Source of the DNA: Candidatus Woesearchaeota archaeon
GTDB lineage: Archaea; Nanobdellota; Nanobdellia; Woesearchaeales; UBA525
DNA length: 36,901 nt
Reading direction: 5' to 3'
Assembly: GCA_028818155.1 (NCBI GenBank)
Contig: JAPPOH010000011.1
Coordinates: 1 to 36,901 of the forward strand
Shown: positions 7,672 to 14,511 of the stretch, piece after piece
How the letters are laid out: the number at the start of each line of letters is the position of its first letter
How positions within the stretch are numbered: the stretch's first letter is position 1
Notes under the pieces: model-generated
What the model was told of the DNA's origin: nothing
What the model saw: only the letters and a program-made list of their open reading frames with translations
Database searches by the model: none
Translations under genes and position numbers: made by a program

Positions 7672-9676
7672 AGTCTTGTTCCCACGCTTCTCCATAGTCA
7701 ACGCCAGGTTCTTGATCCTTATACTTTGCGTATGCAACCGCTAATAATGTCCATGTATTGTACAATGTGCGCATGGAGACTGCAACATTGCCAGCATTGT
7801 CCTCAACACGCAAGCACATCACGCGAATTGCGTTGTCATGATATGGTACTCGTGGGGCGGGCTGGGTTTTATACCTGTGTCCTCGTTCGTATGGCGGGCA
7901 CCAAATGTACGCGTTCTGTGGATTGCCATTGAATAATGCTGGGAGGAAATTTGATAGCTTGTCCACGTGTGCTGTGCTGTAGTCTTCAGTGCATTTTGAT
8001 TGGCTGTCAATGCAGTTGAATGTCAGCATGAGTGTCACTGGGTTAAAGTCGATCCACGTCTCTGGCGGTGTAAGATCTATTTTGATCTCTCGCGGTTCTT
8101 TATCTGCAACATAAATGTGATCATGGACGTCCTTTCCGTAGAGGCAGAAGAACTGCTCGGACATGAAGAGCTGGTTCAGATCAAAGGAGCCGCGTTGCAA
8201 GTCTTTATCAAAACCAAATTGGTGATCTCTATCGTAATCTTCGAGCTTGAACAGGTTCGGTTTTTCTTCTGTGCTCAAGCCATCGATTGGGCTGAGGCTT
8301 GGCTGGCACGAGAGACCTGCTGTTCTGCTCTCGTGTTGTTGGAAGATGGCTGCGAACTCATGCACTCGTCGTGACACCTCGCTGGTGCTAACCGCTGCCA
8401 TGAGCTCATCGAACGCTTGACTATAGACAGGATCTTCTAATTCTTCGAGGCGGTCGTTGCATGCTTTAAACCCATCAAGATCACATTCGACGGGCAGTGA
8501 ATCGATGGAGTCGACGATACAGTACTTCGCCAACTCAGTGAGGTAACGTGCTGATGCTGTCGGGTGCTCCAACATAGTATCGGCACTTTCTTTATTGATG
8601 GGCGAGAGGCCACACTGGAATGCAGGTCTGCCATCCTCGTTACGCGGCACGATTTCGTAGTATATTTCCTCACAGTTCACCTCACGATCGCACACGACTG
8701 TGAGTCGTTTGTTCTTCGTCCACTGTTGTGAGAGGCCACCGTATCTGATCGCTGGTTTGACGTTGAAATGGAGTTTTTCTGAGAATGTCGCTGTGTAGTC
8801 CCTCTTGTTTCGCTTCTTCCCTTCAAGAGTGACCTCTGTCTTATACGCTATGTGCGCTGTGACCTCGAGTGAGAGTATTTCTTCGTTGTATGATGCTGGG
8901 AAGACAAGGAATAAACTTCTATCAAGCCAGAAGTGCTCTTCTGGTTTATTCTCGTACTTGATCGTATCTGCATTACCACGTTTGCCGAGGTGGTCTGTAT
9001 TAAAGTACTCCATTCGTTGTGATTCGTTCCGTGGGATCGGCAGCTGCTCGATCTTATTGATTTTCTTTTGATTTACGTCAGAAACGTACATACGAAGGGC
9101 AACATCACTGAGCACATCTGTTCCTGATGGTGCACGGAGGTGCCATGTAATGTAGCTCTTCGAGAGATCGCATTCCTGACAACCTTCTACCTCGACGACA
9201 ACCTTCACTTTTCTATCATCCTCTGCAAGCGTGTTCAGTGTGAGGCCGTTCACGATCGTCTCTTTTGTGATATCGACGTTCTCTGAGTTGAACTGCAGAT
9301 CCTTCGGATTTGTCTCCAGATCATAGATGTTGATGAAGATCGTTGGCTCATACTCTTTCACGAGGCTATGCTTGCTATCACTCCCCGGACCAACAGCAGG
9401 ATCATCGACGGGGCGACAGCAATTTTGATTATTTGGACAGCCGATTGACATGACATGTTCATAGCCAAGAGGACAGCCGTCGAAGTTCGATTCTTCAGAG
9501 CTCGTAAGGTCAAAACATTTGTAGTCTGGCGTGTCTGTAGATGTACAGACGCCGAACCCCTTACCTGTGACAGCGACTTTTTTAACGAACACGTTTGCGA
9601 CAACTGCTATAATCAATAGGGCAACAACAACACCCATAATCAATTTAATACTGCCAGCAATGCCCTTCTTATCCAT
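7640..9676 (-). CDS. Large single-pass surface protein with KKG signal (operon gene M)
   Basis: 678 residues, ATG at 9676 (a GTG lies at 9679). MDKKGIAGSIKLIMG fits a class III-like signal followed by a helix. A Cys motif ending GCPNNQNCC follows (shared with genes L and N). The long exposed part contains several predicted beta-sandwich stretches and a Cys-containing middle section (CDREVNCEEIYYEIVP, SLPVECDLDGFKACNDRLEEL). Near the C-terminus LTPPETWIDFNP and VEDNAGNVAV resemble the edges of Ig-like or cadherin-like repeats common in surface proteins. Ends DTTNSYYYG. Probably a long adhesin-like or stalk component; no precise family assigned. Confidence 0.82.
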   Translation of the reverse strand: MDKKGIAGSIKLIMGVVVALLIIAVVANVFVKKVAVTGKGFGVCTSTDTPDYKCFDLTSSEESNFDGCPLGYEHVMSIGCPNNQNCCRPVDDPAVGPGSDSKHSLVKEYEPTIFINIYDLETNPKDLQFNSENVDITKETIVNGLTLNTLAEDDRKVKVVVEVEGCQECDLSKSYITWHLRAPSGTDVLSDVALRMYVSDVNQKKINKIEQLPIPRNESQRMEYFNTDHLGKRGNADTIKYENKPEEHFWLDRSLFLVFPASYNEEILSLEVTAHIAYKTEVTLEGKKRNKRDYTATFSEKLHFNVKPAIRYGGLSQQWTKNKRLTVVCDREVNCEEIYYEIVPRNEDGRPAFQCGLSPINKESADTMLEHPTASARYLTELAKYCIVDSIDSLPVECDLDGFKACNDRLEELEDPVYSQAFDELMAAVSTSEVSRRVHEFAAIFQQHESRTAGLSCQPSLSPIDGLSTEEKPNLFKLEDYDRDHQFGFDKDLQRGSFDLNQLFMSEQFFCLYGKDVHDHIYVADKEPREIKIDLTPPETWIDFNPVTLMLTFNCIDSQSKCTEDYSTAHVDKLSNFLPALFNGNPQNAYIWCPPYERGHRYKTQPAPRVPYHDNAIRVMCLRVEDNAGNVAVSMRTLYNTWTLLAVAYAKYKDQEPGVDYGEAWEQDYDTTNSYYYG

Positions 9677-9678
9677 CA

Positions 9679-9930
9679 CTAGCCATCGTCGCTATTCAGG
9701 ACCTTGACGCAACATTTCTGTTCAGGGTCTGAGCAGCTATTCCGACTCGGGACCTCACCGCCCTGCTCGTCACAGTCGTATTCACACTGGCCACCGACGC
9801 CCTCACAACTTGTTCCTGAAGCAAAGAGATTCCCTGAGCGAAGAACTAACACGCTAAGAATTACTAGGACAAGCAGCGCAATCGCTGCGATGATAATCAC
9901 TTCCATTGAGATTTCGCCACGACGTCTCAT
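9679..9930 (-). CDS. Small prepilin-like protein with Glu+5 (operon gene L)
   Basis: 83 residues, ATG at 9930 with an AGAGGTG ribosome site about 9 nt upstream. The N-terminus MRRRGEISMEVIIIAAI is the most classical prepilin-like signal in the cluster: basic residues, Gly, then Glu at +1 and again at +5, then a hydrophobic helix. The short tail has six Cys with the CC signature (SCEGVGGQCEYDCDEQGGE, then KCCVKVL). It could be a minor pilin or a capping subunit. It overlaps the next gene's start region by a few bases. Confidence 0.82.
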   Translation of the reverse strand: MRRRGEISMEVIIIAAIALLVLVILSVLVLRSGNLFASGTSCEGVGGQCEYDCDEQGGEVPSRNSCSDPEQKCCVKVLNSDDG

Positions 9931-9994
9931 AAGTACACACACCTCTCTTCTTTCTTTCAGACGAGAGTATTTAAACGTTTTGGTCTCTTCTCGT

Positions 9995-10129
9995 CTACGG
10001 CAGCAGATCTGGTGCACTCCCGATCACCGAACGGCCGAAATCGAGAATATGATCCTTCGCGAAGAGACCGATAAGCAAGATCACAAACAACCAAAACCCG
10101 ATGTGGAGAGCAACTCGGAGCGTGTTCAT
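9995..10129 (-). CDS. 44-residue single-helix membrane protein (operon gene K)
   Basis: A short gene beginning at an ATG that overlaps the previous TGA as ATGA. The peptide starts MNTLRVALHIGFWLFVILL and ends SAPDLLP; one membrane helix spans about residues 9-24. It lacks a basic-Gly motif. Its reality is supported by the tight overlap, by filling an otherwise empty gap in a compact operon, and by the length similarity with gene J directly upstream and gene G further upstream. Function unknown. Confidence 0.7.
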   Translation of the reverse strand: MNTLRVALHIGFWLFVILLIGLFAKDHILDFGRSVIGSAPDLLP

Positions 10130-10263
10130 GAGATGATGCCTCGAATATAGTCAATAATGCCGAATGATGTGTCTCTCGCACTCACGACAAGGAGGAGTAT
10201 CACGAGCAAAAGAAATGTCCCAAGAACAAGGTACATAACCGGACCGATTTCAGCACGACGCAT
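10126..10263 (-). CDS. 45-residue pilin-like membrane peptide (operon gene J)
   Basis: The peptide starts MRRAEIGPVMYLVLG, where RRA-E resembles a class III cleavage site with Glu at +1, and continues into one long hydrophobic helix before a short tail ending RGIIS. It lies 22 bp after gene I and overlaps gene K by 4 bp. An exposed domain is essentially absent, so if processed it would be little more than a pilin helix, like a very short fibre subunit. Function unknown. Confidence 0.7.
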   Translation of the reverse strand: MRRAEIGPVMYLVLGTFLLLVILLLVVSARDTSFGIIDYIRGIIS

Positions 10264-10285
10264 ACTCGTACAACGCTGTTTGTCT

Positions 10286-11176
10286 TTAATTACTTACCGG
10301 CGCGTACGTGCAGCCAAGTTTCTTCACCGTCTCTTCACTCAACGAGCGCGCAACGACCACAGACGCTGTATCGAGCTCAGCTCGAAGGAGAATAGAAGAG
10401 GTTAGCCCAGCGCCGCCACCAAGCACAACACCGGTGCCGATAGCCGTGCCGGCTGCGATGCCTGTTGCGGCTGCTGACGGTACCCATGCAGGGGCTGCAA
10501 CGATGCCAACGAACACAGCTCCGAATTTCGCGAAGGCAACTCCACCTGCAGCACCACCAAGACCTGCACCCACAGCGGTTCCTGTAACAGGGTCAGGAAT
10601 GAAATGGTTCCATAATTTTTCCATGCCACTCTGTCCTTTCGCATGATAAAAGATCACGCCAACAGGATCTTCGGCAAGAAACTCTGCCTCTGCGTTCGCA
10701 GGAATGTCCTCTTTTGCGAAATGACTTCCTCGAAGGGTACCTGAAAGGTATTCCTCATACGTCACGGTAGCGCCTTCCATGGTTGTGTTCTGTAAGAAGA
10801 TATGGAAGTTCTCCATTTTGGGTATGTTCTCGATCGTATGCACGCTACACACATGGCAGTACATCCCGTCATTCGTGCCAAATAATTGCAGCTCGCCGTT
10901 CCCCCACATGTCCCAGCATTGCCTCATGTGCCGAGCGAGCCACTTTTCATGTTCCTCTACAAGTGGAAAACGCTTCGTTGGACATTTGATGTTGAGCTGC
11001 TTCTGCTCTGCTGTGAGTTTCACGACGGCTGCGTGTGCACGAATCTGCGACGAACAATCAAGATCCTCTTCAGCGACGTACCACAAATCAAACAGCACGA
11101 CAGTCACGCCAATGAGCACGAGAAGGCACACGCCGAGCAGTACGAGCCGCATAACGATATCGATCGGTCCTTTCAT
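10286..11176 (-). CDS. Membrane protein with glycine-zipper hairpin, paralogue of gene H (operon gene I)
   Basis: 296 residues, ATG at 11176 overlapping the preceding TGA as ATGA. MKGPIDIVMR precedes one membrane helix. The middle shares with gene H the pattern A-x2-M-x2-CW-x5-G (ARHMRQCWDMWGNG), then a C-x2-C-S motif (CHVCSVHT) and a following Glu/Tyr-rich stretch, so the two look like tandem paralogues. Unlike H it has a C-terminal Gly/Ala-rich hydrophobic hairpin (VGAGLGGAAGGVAFAKFG and a second GIAAGTAIGTG segment), typical of glycine-zipper membrane inserts. This may place the C-terminal part in a membrane or pore. No named family. Confidence 0.8.
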   Translation of the reverse strand: MKGPIDIVMRLVLLGVCLLVLIGVTVVLFDLWYVAEEDLDCSSQIRAHAAVVKLTAEQKQLNIKCPTKRFPLVEEHEKWLARHMRQCWDMWGNGELQLFGTNDGMYCHVCSVHTIENIPKMENFHIFLQNTTMEGATVTYEEYLSGTLRGSHFAKEDIPANAEAEFLAEDPVGVIFYHAKGQSGMEKLWNHFIPDPVTGTAVGAGLGGAAGGVAFAKFGAVFVGIVAAPAWVPSAAATGIAAGTAIGTGVVLGGGAGLTSSILLRAELDTASVVVARSLSEETVKKLGCTYAPVSN

Positions 11177-12021
11177 GTGGTGATAACCTTCGTGCAATAC
11201 TCCATAATGGCAGCGTCTGGTATGATCTGTACGGACATTGACGGAATATCTTCATCAGTGCATGAGCTCGTTTGCATCATGCCCTGGCGGATGAATGTGA
11301 TTGCGTGCGTGCCAGCTGAAACTGTATTCTGGTCAAGGGCAGGCCAGCGTGTTGTCTCCGTAGCCATCGCGTCCCAGCACAGTTTTGTGTCCGCAAGGTC
11401 TCGCACATCGTTGTCACAGAGCGTCTCTCTCGTTCGTGCGAGATGCTCGTAGTACGCGCCATCAGCCTTCTTGTAGAGGTACTCGTCTTTGAAATTTGTT
11501 ATGTCCTCAGTAAGTGTGACTTCCGAGCAGATAAAACACGCGCGCGTGCCACTTCCTTTCCCATCCTTGAGGATGGTTTCCCATGTGCTCTCAACATTTT
11601 GAAAGACAGGGAGGCTCCCCTCAAGGAATGCGATCCAGCATCGTTGCATTTCTTGTGCAAGAACGTTTTCAGCGAGACAGTCGCCGTTCCCCCCTGGAAG
11701 GAAGGAGCCATCACATCGTGCATCGTATTTTGAGCGTATATCCTCAACCCTTCCTTTTACTTTTGTGATAACTTGATCTTGTTGCACGGTGATGAACGCT
11801 CGAGGACATTGGAGTGTTGCAGGGTTTGCAACCATATCAACACAAAATTTGCCGAAGAGTGGATCTGTGGAACGAGTCGCGAGGATGGATCCCTGGCAAG
11901 TACGCTTATCGTACTCCTCTTCCCCTATATCTCTGCCGATAGCGATAAGGCTTGCTGCCATAAGTAGTCCAGCAGTGAACACCACGAGTGTGATCACTGT
12001 TTTCATACCGCCGCGCTTCAT
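11173..12021 (-). CDS. Single-pass Cys-containing membrane protein, paralogue of gene I (operon gene H)
   Basis: 282 residues. The ATG at 12021 overlaps the stop of the tiny gene G as ATGA; MKRGGMKTV is a class III-like head before one membrane helix. The exposed part contains EMQRCWIAFLEGSLPVF and CFICSEVTL, matching gene I in order and spacing (a CW motif, then C-x2-C-S about 30-40 residues later). Additional Cys flank these. Together the genes suggest a duplicated subunit with a conserved disulfide or metal-binding core. The biochemical role is unknown. Confidence 0.8.
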   Translation of the reverse strand: MKRGGMKTVITLVVFTAGLLMAASLIAIGRDIGEEEYDKRTCQGSILATRSTDPLFGKFCVDMVANPATLQCPRAFITVQQDQVITKVKGRVEDIRSKYDARCDGSFLPGGNGDCLAENVLAQEMQRCWIAFLEGSLPVFQNVESTWETILKDGKGSGTRACFICSEVTLTEDITNFKDEYLYKKADGAYYEHLARTRETLCDNDVRDLADTKLCWDAMATETTRWPALDQNTVSAGTHAITFIRQGMMQTSSCTDEDIPSMSVQIIPDAAIMEYCTKVITT

Positions 12022-12152
12022 CCGAGCACCGAGAAGATCTTTTTCGAGGCAAGCAAGAGCAGTATCGTGCACACTCCTGCGAGGACAAGAATAATGACTG
12101 TGTTGCTTCCTATGGCGCCGCGCATACGTTGTTTCTTCGTTGTGTTGTTCAT
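12018..12152 (-). CDS. 44-residue single-helix membrane protein (operon gene G)
   Basis: Peptide MNNTTKKQRMRGAIGSN followed by a hydrophobic helix and a short SKKIFSVLG tail. The RMRG-A stretch resembles a class III site. It fills the gap between genes F and H, starting 4 bp after the stop of F and overlapping H by 4 bp. Third of the operon's micro-genes; function unknown. Confidence 0.7.
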   Translation of the reverse strand: MNNTTKKQRMRGAIGSNTVIILVLAGVCTILLLLASKKIFSVLG

Positions 12153-12156
12153 AAGG

Positions 12157-12606
12157 TTATCGACAAATGCTCAAGACAATGTTTCCACCAATGACGCCCC
12201 GTGAAAGGACGATTGGTGTCCGAGGTGCTGCTGCTAGGAGCGTTCTTTGATCGCCGCTCTCACAGTCCACGACAACTTGCACGTCTGTTCTCTCGATGCT
12301 CAGGTTAAACTTGTGTTGCACGAGGAACTCGGATGTGATTTCGTCCATAAAGAGTTGTGCTTCCAAGCACGGGTCACCAGAGTCGCAAAATGCATGTCCT
12401 TCGATGCATGCTGCTGCAACGCGCTCGAACGACGCATCACAGACTGCGCTTTCCTTGAGTGCGACGAGAAATGATGTTGCTCCTTGGAATGTTCCCTCGT
12501 TGTTCTGTTCTGGTGGGCTGCTGAAGCGAAGATACAGCATGATGCCAACGACAAGCAACAGCACAATAAACACGAGACCGATCATTTCGATTTGTGCTCG
12601 TTTCAT
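12157..12606 (-). CDS. Pilin-like protein with KRAQ signal (operon gene F)
   Basis: 149 residues, ATG at 12606 in an ATGA overlap. MKRAQIEMIGL matches an archaeal class III signal with Gln at +1, followed by a helix of about 20 residues. The exposed domain has six Cys, including AACIEGHAFCDSGDPC, and ends in a beta-rich part with VVVDCESGDQRT. Almost the same head occurs in the gene immediately upstream (MKRAQFQTLEP). Likely an extracellular subunit of the same assembly. Confidence 0.82.
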   Translation of the reverse strand: MKRAQIEMIGLVFIVLLLVVGIMLYLRFSSPPEQNNEGTFQGATSFLVALKESAVCDASFERVAAACIEGHAFCDSGDPCLEAQLFMDEITSEFLVQHKFNLSIERTDVQVVVDCESGDQRTLLAAAPRTPIVLSRGVIGGNIVLSICR

Positions 12607-13061
12607 GAAACGTCCCTCTGAACGGTCAGCATTGCGAAGAGACGTTCATCTGTCAGTGGATCATAGATGGTGAAGTACGTTGTTGCTGCCCGGACTTGCC
12701 CTGATTGGAGAGCGTCATACAACACAAGTTCTTTTGCTGTCCCGTCCAGCCAACGCAATGTTATTTTTGTCGGGCCAAAGAGTGCGTAGTATGGTATGTG
12801 GTCTTGTGTTGCAAAGACACGCGCTTTGTACAAGTCGATGCAGTATGTGTTTTCTGTTTCTGATTTTGGGCATGAGAGTTCAGGAAGTGTTGTCATACGA
12901 TCGAGTGCTGCTGTGAGGTGCCTTTCATGGAGCGTGGAGATATCATGCGCGACACTTGTCTTACTCACGTTCACGAAAAAAAGCAATCCCACGCCTGCGA
13001 GAAGCACTATTATAATTATAACGAGGATGGGCTCCAGTGTTTGAAATTGTGCTCTCTTCAT
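12603..13061 (-). CDS. Pilin-like protein with KRAQ signal (operon gene E)
   Basis: 152 residues, ATG at 13061 in an ATGA overlap; an in-frame ATG at 13076 is less likely because it lies inside the previous gene. KRAQFQTLEP then a long hydrophobic helix (ILVIIIIVLLAGVGLLFFV). The exposed domain starts with a helical segment and contains LPELSCPKSETENTYCIDLYK, with two Cys probably bonded, followed by beta strands (ITLRWLDGT, ATTYFTIYD). Outline and size are those of a pilin-like subunit. Confidence 0.82.
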   Translation of the reverse strand: MKRAQFQTLEPILVIIIIVLLAGVGLLFFVNVSKTSVAHDISTLHERHLTAALDRMTTLPELSCPKSETENTYCIDLYKARVFATQDHIPYYALFGPTKITLRWLDGTAKELVLYDALQSGQVRAATTYFTIYDPLTDERLFAMLTVQRDVS

Positions 13062-14014
13062 GCGATCACCGGACACGAGGCATACGTGAGTGCGCTTTGT
13101 TGTGCGGGAAGTTCGGGCGCGAACACTGCGTCAATGTACGCTGCGTTGTTCTTTGTGTTCATCTCCTCCAAGAGTGTTTGTGCTGCTTCCAAAAACTGTG
13201 TGCACGTGTTTGTCGGCATGCGGTCAAGCAACATTTGTGTGCGCTGCTCGTAAATTACTGTGAGTGCGCGCATACGTTCGATAACTTCAGCTCGAGCGCA
13301 TGCAAAGTTACGGATATCTGCGCTGACGAACGCGCCGATGGCGAGTGCTTCATGCAGGTAGGGAATTGCACCTGTAGATTTCATAATGCCATTCCTTCTT
13401 TCAAAAAAAATCATTTCGTTTCCTTCCCGTGCGACGCCGCGAACGTCGACGGTTGCAGGTATACTATCAAGCGCTGCGTTTTCTATGTATCCGCGGCCAG
13501 CAGCTGTCAGGAGCACAAGTGTTTTTGTCGTCGATGAAATATGGGAAGCGAGTGTGTCCTGTGCGGTTGCTGGGATGACTGTGCCGTGCTCGAACGTGCC
13601 TTGTGCAAGGATGAGATATACAGTGTCAGCATCATACGCGTACAGGACATTCCCTAGTGGAATAGAAGGTGTGGCTGTGAGAGCAAGTTGCTGCGTCTCT
13701 ATTTCAGAACGGCCGTTGAGTGATGGTGGCAAGAACGTAGGAGCGTCAATGCTCGCGGTGGCACTGTCATGTGTGAGTGTGAGTGTTCCAGCAGGACACG
13801 AAAGATCGCCGATGAGTGACACCTCTGTTGTCAGCGTTGGTTGCCACGCAAGTGATGTGAGTCGTGTTGCTGCAGTGCTGACGGAGAGTCCTGTTGTTTT
13901 GGTCTCTGTTGCTTGTACACAACCACGAGCTAATAACCCGAAAAGGATCAAGAAAATACTTCCTGCAACTAGAACGAAAATCCACTGGAAGGAACTCTCA
14001 AGCTGTCCTTTCAT
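13058..14014 (-). CDS. Pilin-like surface protein with KGQ signal (operon gene D)
   Basis: 318 residues, ATG at 14014 in an ATGA overlap. MKGQLESSFQWIFVLVAG has KG before Gln at +1, the most common archaeal class III form. After the helix comes a beta-rich region with GDLSCPAGTLTLT, then a part with YLILAQGTFEHG, then a helical C-terminal region (ARAEVIERMRALTVIYEQR; TQFLEAAQTLLEEMNTKN) with Cys. The helical end may pack along other subunits. No catalytic motif seen. Confidence 0.82.
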   Translation of the reverse strand: MKGQLESSFQWIFVLVAGSIFLILFGLLARGCVQATETKTTGLSVSTAATRLTSLAWQPTLTTEVSLIGDLSCPAGTLTLTHDSATASIDAPTFLPPSLNGRSEIETQQLALTATPSIPLGNVLYAYDADTVYLILAQGTFEHGTVIPATAQDTLASHISSTTKTLVLLTAAGRGYIENAALDSIPATVDVRGVAREGNEMIFFERRNGIMKSTGAIPYLHEALAIGAFVSADIRNFACARAEVIERMRALTVIYEQRTQMLLDRMPTNTCTQFLEAAQTLLEEMNTKNNAAYIDAVFAPELPAQQSALTYASCPVIA

Positions 14015-14511
14015 GGCGCACCTATGATAATTGTTCTGCCATACCCCTCTGTTGTGAACGTGAACCCTCGCTCGAGCGGAATGCAGAGAACTGTTTGAGG
14101 GTTTTGCAGTCCGATGCGTTCATCATACCCGACAGCAAGCATACCACTCTCTTTCTGCAAGAAAATGTTTGTTCGTACCCCGTTCGATACGGATGCGTCA
14201 ATTGTTGGATCGACGGGTTGTGGGAATGGGTTTCCGATCGCGACAGCGTCAACAAAACACAATTCTCTCGCTTCGCATGGACCGTCAATTGTTACGACGT
14301 TTCTGCTCCCGTACAGTGCGTTATCGTTCAGCATGTGCTTGATTTCTCGTACAAACGTCGTGTCTGAAGCACCACATGATGTGCTTGTCACGAACCCGAA
14401 GAGCTTGCCTCCAAGGAAAATTGTCGCGATGATAACAATAACTGCGACAAGGAAAAGAAACACTTGTTGCGTCTGCCCTTTAGAGTTTATCCAACTCGTC
14501 AAATACACCAT
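14011..14511 (-). CDS. Pilin-like surface protein with KGQ signal (operon gene C)
   Basis: 166 residues from the ATG at 14511, which lies inside the end of gene B (32-bp overlap). MVYLTSWINSKGQTQQVF carries KG before Gln at +1, then a helix (LFLVAVIVIIATIFLGG). The exposed domain has SCGASDTTFV, DGPCEARELCFVDA and a C-terminal VLCIPLERG, four Cys in all. The PCEARELCFVD segment looks conserved in style (Cys pair beside acidic residues) and may mark a family, but I cannot name it. Confidence 0.8.
   Translation of the reverse strand: MVYLTSWINSKGQTQQVFLFLVAVIVIIATIFLGGKLFGFVTSTSCGASDTTFVREIKHMLNDNALYGSRNVVTIDGPCEARELCFVDAVAIGNPFPQPVDPTIDASVSNGVRTNIFLQKESGMLAVGYDERIGLQNPQTVLCIPLERGFTFTTEGYGRTIIIGAP

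Noticed and set aside
9704..10150. 148-codon plus-strand ORF
   Set aside because: It lies antisense to four tightly coupled minus-strand genes, and its peptide is low-complexity Ser/Arg-rich without domains.
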